Positions 42,099-51,059 of a stretch of DNA of 64,000 bases are shown piece by piece. The translations under genes were made by a program, and so were the position numbers. This stretch comes from Stenomitos frigidus_A. GTDB lineage: Bacteria > Cyanobacteriota > Cyanobacteriia > Leptolyngbyales > Leptolyngbyaceae. The notes beneath the pieces are model-generated. The model searched no databases. It saw only the letters and a list, made by a program, of their open reading frames with translations, and was not told the DNA's origin. Each line of letters begins with the position of its first letter. Position 1 is the first letter of the stretch. Location of the stretch: assembly GCF_963877135.1 (NCBI RefSeq), contig NZ_CAWNSW010000105.1, positions 124,001 through 188,000 on the forward strand, in the 5' to 3' direction.

Positions 42099-42797
42099 AT
42101 GAATCAGCTCCAAAGTATTGCGAAAGCCGTTTTACCCTCCCAGGTGCAGAAGGTTCTTTTGGCACCGCATCGTGATTTTGTTTTCGATCGCGCTATGAAA
42201 CGCTTTCTGAGCAATCCTGACGCGTGCAAACAGCCTAGAAATCCCGTACTCATTGACTTGATTTATGGTTGGGGCAACAAGGGTTGGAGTGCTCTAGATG
42301 AATATCTGGCTGCTTGCATCGAACATGCGCTGACATCAAACGGCCCGATTTTAGAATGTGGTTCTGGATTGTCCACCCTTTTGCTCGGCGCGATCGCGCA
42401 AAAGCAAGGTCGAAGCCATTGGGCACTGGAACACACGCCGGAGTGGGCAACAAGAGTCCAACACTACTTAAATCGCTATCAGTTAGATGCTGTTGTTCTG
42501 TGTTCAACACCTCTCAAGGATTATGGTGATTTCTGTTGGTATGAAGCGCCTTTGGCATCGATGCCTGACAGTTTTTCGTTAGTGATCTGTGATGGCCCTC
42601 CTGGGGCTACCAAGGGAGGACGCTATGGGCTTGTTCCAATCATGAGCGATCGGCTGAAGTCTGGTTGCGTCATACTCCTTGATGATGCTGAACGAGAACA
42701 AGAGCGCACGATCGCAGCCCGTTGGCAGGCTGAACTGGGTGCTTCCTTTGAAACTCTTGGTCCCAACAAGCCCTTTATCGAGATGACGCTACATTGA
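42099..42797 (+). CDS. Methyltransferase-like protein
   Basis: A 232-residue soluble protein with a Rossmann methyltransferase-like core: GPILECGSGLSTLLLGAIA stands for the SAM-binding motif, VICDGPPGATKGGRYGLVPI for the central acidic strand, and SGCVILLDDAER for the later strand. The start is the ATG at 42099 (MNQLQSIAKAVLPSQVQKVL), preferred over one 17 codons upstream in repeat DNA. The target is unknown. It follows a broken gene in a surface-sugar neighbourhood, so sugar or polyketide-like methylation is only a guess. Confidence 0.78.
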   Translation: MNQLQSIAKAVLPSQVQKVLLAPHRDFVFDRAMKRFLSNPDACKQPRNPVLIDLIYGWGNKGWSALDEYLAACIEHALTSNGPILECGSGLSTLLLGAIAQKQGRSHWALEHTPEWATRVQHYLNRYQLDAVVLCSTPLKDYGDFCWYEAPLASMPDSFSLVICDGPPGATKGGRYGLVPIMSDRLKSGCVILLDDAEREQERTIAARWQAELGASFETLGPNKPFIEMTLH

Positions 42798-42915
42798 GAT
42801 GCTGATTCGGCACTAGAAGAGACTCAGCCTCATGCGTGGCGCTCTGATAAGATTTCGTGTTGGTGGATCGCTTCTGGAGTCTGACCAGAGCGATCGTTCT
42901 CACACTTGTCTCGCT

Positions 42916-44253
42916 TCAGCGCTGAAAACCTTTTTTGGCTTTTTGTCCATCCTTTTCTTTGGGTTTTGACTTACTCACTTCCTTCAGCGCTTCCTGGAAG
43001 AGGTCGTGGAGATGAAGTGGGACGCTGGCAATTTCTGGAAGCTCTGGCTGCAAAGGCTTTTTATGCTCTTCCAAGAGTGAGTCTAAATCCTTCTGAAGGT
43101 CAAAGGTGGGACGTTCTAACACCGATCGCAGCACCGTTTCTAACGAGGCTGGATAGGTTGCTGCTAAGTGATGCCAGACAAAAGCATTGGTGTTGGCATC
43201 ATCTAGATGTTTACGAATAAGCTTTTCCGCTCCGGGGACGCTCTGCCAATCCTCGGCTTGCAGTACTGTTTCCAACTGGGTATAGGTTGGCAAAAACACC
43301 TGTCCCCAGCGGGGATGCGCTAAGACGGTCACTGCCTCTGCTTTCTTCAATTCAGGCGGCAGGTCAATTTTAGGCGTGACCATTTTCGCGGCCGTTTCTT
43401 TGCTCTTCAGCATCGTTGACACTGCTTTCGCATCAGCGCCCATCGCTTCAGCAGCTTCCTCGATCGCGGCTTCATCCATCCCAGCTTCGGCTGCCAGATC
43501 CGCCATCGATTTCGATTCGTCGATGCCTGCTTCTGCCAGTTGTTTTTTGGTCAACACTTCTTGGAATTCAGTGATTTTTTTCACTAGCTGGTAGCCTGGT
43601 AGCGTTATCGCATCACTGCCAAAAAAGTCCAGGAAGTCCTGGTGATAGCGTTCCACCGATCGCCAGGCTTCTTCCAAAAGTTCTGGTGCATCGCTGTAGA
43701 GCGATTCTTTATAGTTCTGCTTGAAATTGCCGATCGCCACTGCCAGCTTTGGCTTACCCAGACTGCCCATTGCTTTCCAGGGTGCTGAAAACGTCCAGGT
43801 CTTATCCGTGATGGGGGCGATTTGGGTCAGCAGAATCTCACCTAGCTTCAAGCGCTGCATTTCTTCTAGCGCCGCTGGATCGTTTGGCTTGACGCTGTAG
43901 GGCTTTGCTGTGAGCCAATTCATCAACTCGAACCCATCGGGTAGCTTTTGCGTGACGGCAAACAGCCCGACAAAGCTGCGCTTCCAGCCCTCAAGCAGCT
44001 GTCGATCGCTCTTCGATAGATCAGACGTTTCGGCAATAAACAAATCGATCGGAGTTTGCTTGCCGACTGTCCCTTCGACCACGAAGCGATCGATCACCAA
44101 CGCCTGCTGGTGCTGATCCGACTGTGGCGATCGCGCCAACTGTTCTGCGGAGTAGCACTCTAACGCGGTGGCCAACTCTCCTTCGGCATCCAGCACAAAA
44201 TCAGCTAAAGCTTGTTTGAGTGATCGCGATCGCACCAAAGTTGCATCATCCAC
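42916..44253 (-). CDS. Conserved hypothetical protein
   Basis: A 445-residue soluble protein. Residues 1-240 look mixed alpha/beta (ALVIDRFVVEGTVGKQTPID, KLAVAIGNFKQNYKESLYSD). A run of acidic, alanine-rich helix covers about 255-290 (DLAAEAGMDEAAIEEAAEAM). The C-terminus is lysine-rich (KSKPKEKDGQKAKKGFQR). I believe similar proteins exist in many cyanobacteria but recall no function. No signal or membrane span. It converges with the methyltransferase-like gene and has no operon partner. Confidence 0.72.
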   Translation of the reverse strand: MDDATLVRSRSLKQALADFVLDAEGELATALECYSAEQLARSPQSDQHQQALVIDRFVVEGTVGKQTPIDLFIAETSDLSKSDRQLLEGWKRSFVGLFAVTQKLPDGFELMNWLTAKPYSVKPNDPAALEEMQRLKLGEILLTQIAPITDKTWTFSAPWKAMGSLGKPKLAVAIGNFKQNYKESLYSDAPELLEEAWRSVERYHQDFLDFFGSDAITLPGYQLVKKITEFQEVLTKKQLAEAGIDESKSMADLAAEAGMDEAAIEEAAEAMGADAKAVSTMLKSKETAAKMVTPKIDLPPELKKAEAVTVLAHPRWGQVFLPTYTQLETVLQAEDWQSVPGAEKLIRKHLDDANTNAFVWHHLAATYPASLETVLRSVLERPTFDLQKDLDSLLEEHKKPLQPELPEIASVPLHLHDLFQEALKEVSKSKPKEKDGQKAKKGFQR

Positions 44254-44343
44254 AGTCTGACCTCAATATGTGTCTCGCAAGCATACGCCTTTAACATTAT
44301 GACAAGCAAATAGCTGGAATGTTAGGGAGGGGGAGTGGAGGGG

Positions 44344-44434
44344 AGTAGGGAGTAGGGAGTAGGGCTTAAGGCTAACGCTCAAAACTTCTATCCCTCATGC
44401 CTTTCTTCCCAAGCAAAACTCAAAACTCAAAACT
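44344..44434. repeat. Two heptamer tandem repeats
   Basis: (AGTAGGG) x3 at 44344-44364 and (CAAAACT) x3 at 44414-44434, both with 7-bp period. They are STRR-type sequences in the spacer downstream of the TetR gene. Confidence 0.8.
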
Positions 44435-44455
44435 CCCCTGCTCCCCCTGCCCTTC

Positions 44456-45103
44456 TTACTCCTCTCTGCTGCTTTTCAAAATTAAGTTGATCAGGGTAGT
44501 GACCACGCGATCGCGCTCTATGGGAATGAGTTCTTTGCCGTAGAGCATTTCTTGCGTCAACATAAACGACACTAGCGACCCGAAAAAAATGTGCGCCATC
44601 GCTTCAGAGTCTTCGATGCCAAGCTCTGGGTGGGCATCAAAGTAGCGGGACAGTAAGCTACGACCCCGATGAATCACGGTGCTTGTCCAAAGTCGCGCCA
44701 GTGCAGGAAAGCGTTCTGATTCACCAATGATGATTCGGGTGAGCGCAAGATAGTTTTGATCGGCAACCTTGGTCAGATAGATTTCGGCAAGCTGACGCAA
44801 CCGCACGGCTGGGTCGCCCTCGAAGTCTTCCAGGCAGAACACACTGCGGAACCGATCGAGCGTGACTTGTTCCATCAGCGCTTTAAACAATCCTTCTTTA
44901 TCCTGAAAGTGACTATAGATCGTCTGCTTGGCGACCCCGGCTTCAGCCGCCACCCGATCCATACTCGTCCCGGCATAGCCCGATTGCAGAAAGACTTGCA
45001 TTGCACCCTGCAAGATCTGCTCTCGCTTTTGATTAGCAGCCGATGACCCCTCTTGATAAAGCGTCGAAAGGTCTTCAGGCTGAGATCGAGAATCTTTGAG
45101 CAT
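44456..45103 (-). CDS. TetR/AcrR family transcriptional repressor
   Basis: A 215-residue repressor. The ATG at 45101-45103 (MLKDSRSQPEDLSTLYQEGS) is chosen; another lies 8 codons upstream. The N-terminal DNA-binding domain is canonical (ILQGAMQVFLQSGYAGTSMD, then RVAAEAGVAKQTIYSHFQDK). The C-terminal ligand-binding part resembles the AcrR/CecR group. It is transcribed away from a HlyD-ABC exporter operon across a 251-bp spacer that carries a perfect 31-bp palindrome, so it very probably represses both itself and the exporter until a drug-like ligand binds. Confidence 0.93.
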   Translation of the reverse strand: MLKDSRSQPEDLSTLYQEGSSAANQKREQILQGAMQVFLQSGYAGTSMDRVAAEAGVAKQTIYSHFQDKEGLFKALMEQVTLDRFRSVFCLEDFEGDPAVRLRQLAEIYLTKVADQNYLALTRIIIGESERFPALARLWTSTVIHRGRSLLSRYFDAHPELGIEDSEAMAHIFFGSLVSFMLTQEMLYGKELIPIERDRVVTTLINLILKSSREE

Positions 45104-45160
45104 GGTAGTGAGTCTGTGCGAAAGCAAAAAATGAGATTAGGGTTTACGCCATGCCCCCAA

Positions 45161-45207
45161 CCCCCAACTTTGGGGGCTTTAACTAGTTCTACCCCCAAAC
45201 TTGGGGG
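45161..45207. repeat. Two CCCCCAACTTTGGGGG hairpins
   Basis: CCCCCAACTTTGGGGG at 45161-45176 and CCCCCAAACTTGGGGG at 45192-45207. These are dispersed G/C hairpins common in cyanobacterial spacers, lying between the TetR gene start and its palindromic operator. Confidence 0.75.
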
Positions 45208-45275
45208 CTAGGGGGCGACCTCCGACGGCTTTTGCGTAAGTCTTGGAGATATTAAATTTTCCAGCGTTTTGTTGT

Positions 45276-45306
45276 CTAATCATACTAGACAGTCTAGTAT
45301 GATTAG
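45276..45306. promoter_or_regulatory. Perfect 31-bp palindrome, likely TetR operator
   Basis: Two 15-bp arms (CTAATCATACTAGAC and complement) around a central A. It lies in the divergent promoter region, 49 bp upstream of the HlyD gene and 173 bp upstream of the repressor gene. Symmetry and position fit the operator of the adjacent TetR protein. Confidence 0.8.
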
Positions 45307-45354
45307 CACAATCCACATAGCAAGGTTTGACCGTTAGTCATTAAAGGTCTCACT

Positions 45355-46572
45355 ATGACGACAAGTATTCCAGGTTCGAGTGACAGTGCTCCAGGATCGT
45401 CATCGCTGCCAGTCAAGCGACAGCGCAAGCTGAATCCGCGTTTACTCATAATGCTTGGCGTGCTTGCGATCGCTGGGGTGAGCGCAACTATCTGGTATGT
45501 TCTGTCCCGTCCGTCCGATCGTGATTTGCATCTCAGCGGGCGCATTGAAGGCTACGAGACGGATGTTGGCGCGAAGACGGGCGGACGAGTGGATACGATC
45601 ACCGTGCGAGAAGGCGATCAGGTCAAGCAAGGTCAATTACTGGTGCGCATCAGCGATACCGAAGTGCAGGCACAGTTGCGGGGTGCGGCTGCAAAGGTCA
45701 TTGCGGCTCAGCAACAGGCGCAGCAGGCACAGCTTCAAATTGCCGTCGTGGAAAGCCAGATTCGTGAATCGCAGCTGAATGTCTTGCAGTCGCAGCAGGA
45801 TAGCCAGGGGCGCGTTTACCAGGCGGCTTCGACTGTGGCATCACTAGAAGCGCAGCTGAAGCAAGCAAAGTCGCAGCTAGATTTGGCAAGGGTGACTCGC
45901 GATCGCTACGCCCAACTGGTACAAGAAGGAGCGGTCACGCAAGAGCAATACGATCAACAAGAAACCAGCTACCGGAACGCCTCAGCCAATGTTGAAGCGG
46001 CTCAGAAACAAATTGATGCGGGTGTGGGTGGTCTTGCCTTAGCCCAAAGTTACAAGATTAACCCGGGTATTCGGGATGCCCAACTGGGCGCACTGTTACG
46101 CCAGCGGCAAAGCGCACAGGCACAGCTAAAAGCCGCCGAAGCCGAGATTAAAAATGCGCAGGAAGCGCAGAAGCAAATTCAAGCGCAGATTGACTATCTC
46201 AACATCACCAGCCCGATCGACGGTGTTGTGACGGCACGCAGCAAAGAGCCTGGAGCCGTTGTTACGAATGGGCAAACTGTCCTATCTTTGATTAACCTCA
46301 ACACGGTCTATCTGCGAGGCTACGTGCCTGAAGGCAATATTGGCAAAATTCGGGTTGGTCAAAAAGCACGCGTGTTTATTGACTCCGATCCAAAACACGC
46401 ACTCGATGCCAAAGTTGCCGCGATCGATCCCCAAGCTTCATTCACACCTGAGAACATCTATTTTCGAGACGATCGCGTCAAGCAAGTGGTTGGCATTAAA
46501 CTCACGATCGACAATCCCGGTGGTTACGTCAAACCCGGAATGCCAGCCGACGCTGAGATTGTGCTGGAATAA
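45355..46572 (+). CDS. HlyD/YbhG-type membrane fusion protein
   Basis: Periplasmic adaptor of an efflux pump, 405 residues. An N-terminal cytosolic tail is followed by one membrane span (about 29-50, LLIMLGVLAIAGVSATIWYV). The split lipoyl/barrel-sandwich halves are DVGAKTGGRVDTITVREGDQ and NITSPIDGVVTARSKEPGAV. Between them lies a long alpha-hairpin coiled coil rich in Gln and Ala. The C-terminal beta-barrel has VRVGQKARVFIDSDP-like sequence. It is the first gene of a four-gene operon with the ABC protein and two permeases, matching the YbhGFSR order. Confidence 0.93.
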   Translation: MTTSIPGSSDSAPGSSSLPVKRQRKLNPRLLIMLGVLAIAGVSATIWYVLSRPSDRDLHLSGRIEGYETDVGAKTGGRVDTITVREGDQVKQGQLLVRISDTEVQAQLRGAAAKVIAAQQQAQQAQLQIAVVESQIRESQLNVLQSQQDSQGRVYQAASTVASLEAQLKQAKSQLDLARVTRDRYAQLVQEGAVTQEQYDQQETSYRNASANVEAAQKQIDAGVGGLALAQSYKINPGIRDAQLGALLRQRQSAQAQLKAAEAEIKNAQEAQKQIQAQIDYLNITSPIDGVVTARSKEPGAVVTNGQTVLSLINLNTVYLRGYVPEGNIGKIRVGQKARVFIDSDPKHALDAKVAAIDPQASFTPENIYFRDDRVKQVVGIKLTIDNPGGYVKPGMPADAEIVLE

Positions 46573-46578
46573 ATCCCT

Positions 46579-48546
46579 ATGCATACGACCTCTCCATCCC
46601 CTCACCCCGTCACCCCTCCACTCCATCACCCCTCCACTCCCCCCATCATCCAGGTCAACGGGCTCCACAAGCGCTATGGCAGACTGTCAGCCGTGCGGGG
46701 CATTGACTTTTCCGTGCAGACAGGCGAAGTCTTTGGGCTGATTGGACCGGATGGTGCGGGGAAGACGACGACCTTCCATATTCTCGGTGGCATTATGGAA
46801 GCCACGTCGGGAGAGATTCAGGTGCTGGGGCAAGCACCGCGTAAAGCACGACTGGGCATCGGTTATTTGACGCAGCAGTTTTCGCTGTATCTGGATCTGA
46901 GTATTGACGAGAATCTGCGCTATATTGCCGGATTGCGGAGCGTGAGCGATCGCGACTTTGCTGAACGGCGCGACAAATATCTGCGGCTAATGAGTCTAGA
47001 ACAGTTTAGCGATCGTCTCGCAGGTCAACTTTCGGGCGGCATGAAGCAAAAACTAGCGCTCTGCTGTGCCCTGATTTACAAGCCAGAAGTGCTGCTGCTG
47101 GATGAACCCACGACAGGCGTTGACCCCGTATCGCGGCGCGAGTTTTGGGATGTGTTAGCCGCGCTTGCCAGTGAGGGCGTGACGATCGTCGTTGCCACAC
47201 CCTACCTGGATGAAGCGGAGCGCTGTAACCGCGTAGCGTTGATGTACGAAGGGCAGATTCAGCAGATTGGCACGCCTGCGGAGCTAAAAAATAGTTTGGG
47301 ACTGCATCGTCTAGAAGTTCGCACCAGTCAGCTACAGGCAGCCGAAAAAGTGCTTGAAGCACAAGTGTCCGAATCAGGTGAAGCGACGGCGATTCGTGAT
47401 GTGCAGACCTTTGGCGATCGCCTGGATATCCTTGTCAGCGACATTGAAGCGGGTGAATCCCAGGTACGTGGTCTACTGCGCCAGGAGCACCTACCGCTCG
47501 ACAGCCTTGACCAGACACAGCCAACATTGGAAAACGTCTTCGTGACTCGGTTACGCCAACAGGGTTTAGAACCGCCTTTTATTTCGTTTCCCCGATCGAT
47601 CCGGCGCGATCGCACGTCTAGCGAGGCAGCCATTTACGCACGGAACCTGAACCGGATGTTTGGCACCTTCCAGGCCGTCAAAAACGTCAATGTTGAGGTA
47701 CGCTACGGCGAGATTTTTGGCTTGCTGGGAGCCAACGGAGCCGGAAAAACCACCACGATTAAAATGCTGTGTGGTTTGCTCGAAGCCACTTCGGGCGATA
47801 TTGCTCTCGGTGGCGAACGGGGCAACCTGCGCAGCGGCAACCTGAGACGACGTATCGGCTATATGAGCCAGAAGTTTACGCTGTACGATGACCTGACGAT
47901 CGTCCAAAACCTGGAATTTTACGCTGGAGTTTACAGTATTCCTCAACGCCTGCGACGCGAAAAAATCGCCTGGGTCATCGCCATTTGTGGGTTGGAAGGG
48001 CAAGAGAACCTGCTGACCGGACAACTTCCTGGAGGCTGGAAGCAACGCGTCGCGTTCGGCGCATCAGTCATGCACGAACCTGACATTCTGTTTCTCGACG
48101 AACCTACGTCTGGCGTTGATCCGTTGGCGCGTCGGCAGTTCTGGCGCTTAATCAACGATTTTGCCCGTCAAGGTACAGCCGTTCTCGTCACCACGCACTA
48201 TTTAGAAGAAGCCGAACAGTGCAACCGCATGAGCTTTCTGGTCGCAGGCGAAACCGTAATCGAAGGCTCTCCCAGCCAGATCAAAGCGGCTCAACCCGGC
48301 AAGCTCATCGAAATTACACCCGATCAAAATCAAGCCGCCTCTAATTTGCTTAAACAAACGCTGGAACCCTGGCGCGTTTCTATCTTCGCCGATCGCCTCC
48401 ACGTTGTTGTGGATAATCCCGACACCGAAATTCCTCAATTGCGCGATCGCCTCCAAGCTGCCAACATCACCGTTCATTCCCTCCGATCCATTCCTTACTC
48501 GCTAGAAGATGCGTTTATCGGCACAGTACAAAGAAGCCAGAAATAG
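46579..48546 (+). CDS. Tandem-domain ABC transporter ATPase (YbhF type)
   Basis: A 655-residue protein with two fused ATPase domains, energising the exporter. The first has Walker A GPDGAGKTT at 56-64, signature LSGGMKQK and Walker B LLLDEPTTGVD. Its H-loop histidine is replaced by proline (VVATPYLDEAERC). The second has Walker A GANGAGKTT near 384-392, a deviant signature LPGGWKQR, Walker B LFLDEPTSGVD and an intact H-loop (VTTHYLEEAEQC). So the two sites are unequal. The first 22 residues (HTTSPSPHPVTPPLHHPSTP) are low complexity and come from a heptamer-type repeat at the 5' end; the true start might be later, but no other early ATG exists before the domain. It begins 6 bp after the HlyD gene. 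Confidence 0.95.
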   Translation: MHTTSPSPHPVTPPLHHPSTPPIIQVNGLHKRYGRLSAVRGIDFSVQTGEVFGLIGPDGAGKTTTFHILGGIMEATSGEIQVLGQAPRKARLGIGYLTQQFSLYLDLSIDENLRYIAGLRSVSDRDFAERRDKYLRLMSLEQFSDRLAGQLSGGMKQKLALCCALIYKPEVLLLDEPTTGVDPVSRREFWDVLAALASEGVTIVVATPYLDEAERCNRVALMYEGQIQQIGTPAELKNSLGLHRLEVRTSQLQAAEKVLEAQVSESGEATAIRDVQTFGDRLDILVSDIEAGESQVRGLLRQEHLPLDSLDQTQPTLENVFVTRLRQQGLEPPFISFPRSIRRDRTSSEAAIYARNLNRMFGTFQAVKNVNVEVRYGEIFGLLGANGAGKTTTIKMLCGLLEATSGDIALGGERGNLRSGNLRRRIGYMSQKFTLYDDLTIVQNLEFYAGVYSIPQRLRREKIAWVIAICGLEGQENLLTGQLPGGWKQRVAFGASVMHEPDILFLDEPTSGVDPLARRQFWRLINDFARQGTAVLVTTHYLEEAEQCNRMSFLVAGETVIEGSPSQIKAAQPGKLIEITPDQNQAASNLLKQTLEPWRVSIFADRLHVVVDNPDTEIPQLRDRLQAANITVHSLRSIPYSLEDAFIGTVQRSQK

Positions 48547-48548
48547 TT

Positions 48549-49652
48549 ATGAAGCGTATTCTCGCTCAGTGTGTGAAAGAATTGGCGCAATTTCGGCGCG
48601 ATCGCCTGACATTGGCGTTGGCTTTTTTGCTGCCGTTAATGACGCTTTTAATCTTTGGGTTTGCGATTCGCTTAGAGTCCAAAAATATTCCCTTAGTGGT
48701 GCAAGATTTTGACCATAGCAATCTGAGCCAAACGTATATTGAGCGACTGTTTGCAACGAATCAGTTTCAACCCGTGCGCTGGTCGGGTGATGATCCCATG
48801 CATGACGCGATCGACAAAGGCATTGCCAAAGCAGCAGTGATTATTCCACCCGATTTCAGTCGGCGCATCAAAGCGGATAAACAAAGTTCTGTACAGGTGT
48901 TAGTAGATGGCACGGATGCGAACAATGCACGCGTGATCAAGAACAGCATTAAAGCGACGACCAACTTTTTCTTGACCAATGATGTGTCATCCAGCACACA
49001 AAAGATTCAGGTTCATACTCGCCTTTGGTTTAATCCTGGACGCAAAGAATCGCTCTACATTGTGCCCGGAGTGTATGCCGTAGTGCTGTGGATTTTTCCG
49101 TCATTGCTAGCGGCGATCGCGATGGTGCGCGAGAAAGAAAAAGGCACGATTTTGCAAGTGTATGCCTCTAGCCTCACCGCAGCGGAATTGTTGTTAGGAA
49201 AAGCGTTGGCTTATTTGGTGGTTGGTCTATGCGAAGCGTCGATCATCATGGTTTTGGGTTCACTGATTTTTCGCGTGGGCTTTGCTGGCGATCCAACACC
49301 GCTATTGATTGGTACGCCTATTTATCTCAGTGCTGCAGTCATGTTTGGGTTGCTGTTGGGTGTTCGCAGCGCCAATCAAAACGCGGCTGTGCAGGGTGTT
49401 TCACTCGTTGGTTTTCTCACTGCCTTTCTGCTTTCTGGCTTTATTTATCCTTTGAGTAACATCCCATTTCCGCTATCGATCTTGCCCAATGTTGTGCCTG
49501 CTCGTTACTTCATTATTGTTACTCGTGACGCATTTGTCCGTGGCGTCGGTTGGGCAAGCGTCTGGTTTGACATTCTGATGATGTTGGTTATTGGATTGTT
49601 CTTTTTTAACGTTGCTCGTCGTGCTTTAAGCCGTATGCAGCTACCGGATTAG
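48549..49652 (+). CDS. ABC-2 type permease (YbhS type)
   Basis: A 367-residue membrane subunit. One span near the N-terminus (LTLALAFLLPLMTLLIFGFA, about 21-40) is followed by a large extracytoplasmic domain (about 45-170) and five C-terminal spans (FPSLLAAIAMVREKEKGTIL and later). The ABC-2 signature after the domain is VREKEKGTILQVYASSL. It starts 2 bp after the ATPase stop, so translation is coupled. Works as a dimer with the next gene. Confidence 0.94.
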   Translation: MKRILAQCVKELAQFRRDRLTLALAFLLPLMTLLIFGFAIRLESKNIPLVVQDFDHSNLSQTYIERLFATNQFQPVRWSGDDPMHDAIDKGIAKAAVIIPPDFSRRIKADKQSSVQVLVDGTDANNARVIKNSIKATTNFFLTNDVSSSTQKIQVHTRLWFNPGRKESLYIVPGVYAVVLWIFPSLLAAIAMVREKEKGTILQVYASSLTAAELLLGKALAYLVVGLCEASIIMVLGSLIFRVGFAGDPTPLLIGTPIYLSAAVMFGLLLGVRSANQNAAVQGVSLVGFLTAFLLSGFIYPLSNIPFPLSILPNVVPARYFIIVTRDAFVRGVGWASVWFDILMMLVIGLFFFNVARRALSRMQLPD

Positions 49653-49657
49653 AAAAT

Positions 49658-50794
49658 ATGAAGTCTCTTTCTACGTTCTTTAAAGGTTTCTTCGACGGTC
49701 GCTTGATGGCGTTGGTGCGAAAAGAAATCAACCAGATCTTGCGAGATAAGCAACTGCTTGTTTTGTTGATTGTGCCACCGACACTGCAACTATTGCTGTA
49801 TGGCTTTGCACTGAATCCAGATGTGCAATATCTCAAGCTGGGTGTCGTGGATTATGCCAATGTTTCTGCCAGCCGAGAACTGGTGTCGGCACTAACAGAA
49901 AATCAGATTTTTGTAGTGGATTCCTATCCAGCCACAGAACAAGAACTCAGCCGTCAGGTGGAAACGGGAAAGCTGACGGCTGGTATTGTGATTCCGCCAG
50001 AATTTAGACGCGACATTAGTCAGGGTAAAACGGCAGAAATTCAAGCATTTATTGATGGCGTGGATGCAAATACGGCTGGTATTGCGAATGGGTATATCAA
50101 CCAAATTATTCAGCAGTATAGTTTAAACCTAAGTGGCACTCCACTGAAGCCACTGGTTAAACCTGAGGTGATTTTTCTCTACAATCCAGGGCTAATCAGT
50201 AGCTGGTTTTTTGTGCCGGGTGTTATGGGGTTTGTGTTGACGCTCATTGGCAGTTTGGTTTCAGCCGTAACCGTCGTCCGTGAGAAAGATACTGGGACGC
50301 TAGAGCAGTTATTAATGACACCCGCTGAAGCCTGGGAAATTTTGCTGGCAAAAGTGGTGCCTCTGTTTGTGTTGTTAATGGGCGATGTTTTTCTGGCGCT
50401 CAGTTTAGGACGAGTCGTCTTTGGACTACCGTTTCGAGGCAATTTATTGCTGTTTATTGCGATGTCGGGGCTGTATTTATTTGTGGGCATTGGCGTCGGC
50501 ATTACGCTGGCGACGATCTCCAAATCGCAGCAACAGGTTGTTCTCACGGCCTTTTTCATTAACTTGCCGATGGTGCAAACATCGGGCGCGATCGCCCCCA
50601 TTGAAACGATGCCAACGTTTTTTCAGGTTGTCTCATTGCTCAATCCCCTGCGTCACTATATTGCGATCGTGCGTGGCATTTTGCTCAAAGGTGTCGGTCT
50701 AGAAGCACTGTGGATGCATGCGTTGGCGTTAGCAGTAATTGCGATCGTCTTACTCACTGTCAGCGTCAACAAATTCCGCAGTCAGCTTAGTTAA
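49658..50794 (+). CDS. ABC-2 type permease (YbhR type)
   Basis: The second permease, 378 residues, with the same plan: one N-terminal span (about 28-47, LLVLLIVPPTLQLLLYGFAL), a large outer domain and five C-terminal spans. The ABC-2 signature is VREKDTGTLEQLLMTPAEAW. It starts 5 bp after the first permease and is the last gene of the operon. In E. coli the YbhSR pair exports cationic drugs; here the substrate is inferred as a hydrophobic or toxic compound. Confidence 0.94.
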   Translation: MKSLSTFFKGFFDGRLMALVRKEINQILRDKQLLVLLIVPPTLQLLLYGFALNPDVQYLKLGVVDYANVSASRELVSALTENQIFVVDSYPATEQELSRQVETGKLTAGIVIPPEFRRDISQGKTAEIQAFIDGVDANTAGIANGYINQIIQQYSLNLSGTPLKPLVKPEVIFLYNPGLISSWFFVPGVMGFVLTLIGSLVSAVTVVREKDTGTLEQLLMTPAEAWEILLAKVVPLFVLLMGDVFLALSLGRVVFGLPFRGNLLLFIAMSGLYLFVGIGVGITLATISKSQQQVVLTAFFINLPMVQTSGAIAPIETMPTFFQVVSLLNPLRHYIAIVRGILLKGVGLEALWMHALALAVIAIVLLTVSVNKFRSQLS

Positions 50795-51059
50795 AAAAAC
50801 GCTCCTTTTGCTGGTGAATCGACCTTACTTGTGTTGCTGTTTTCATTGTTATAGCAATAGACAGATGGGTTAGGACGGGGTGCAGGGGTGGAACCCCTGG
50901 CTGGGGGCAACGCCCCCACACCCCCTTTGATCCCCATGTCCTAAACGTTGTGACGATCGCTATATTACCTACCGACGCTTCAGCCCGAAACGAATTTGCT
51001 AAGGTGGGATCGCCCCTTAACTGCATTCCGTGCAAACCTGTGCCCTATTCAACGTGCTG
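50795..51059. other. Convergent spacer with G/C hairpin repeat
   Basis: Includes a palindromic repeat near 50866-50944 (outer GGTTAGGAC / GTCCTAAAC, inner AGGGGTGGAACCCCT and GGGGGCAACGCCCCC). It is a dispersed cyanobacterial repeat that may act as the shared terminator of the exporter and kinase genes. Confidence 0.6.
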
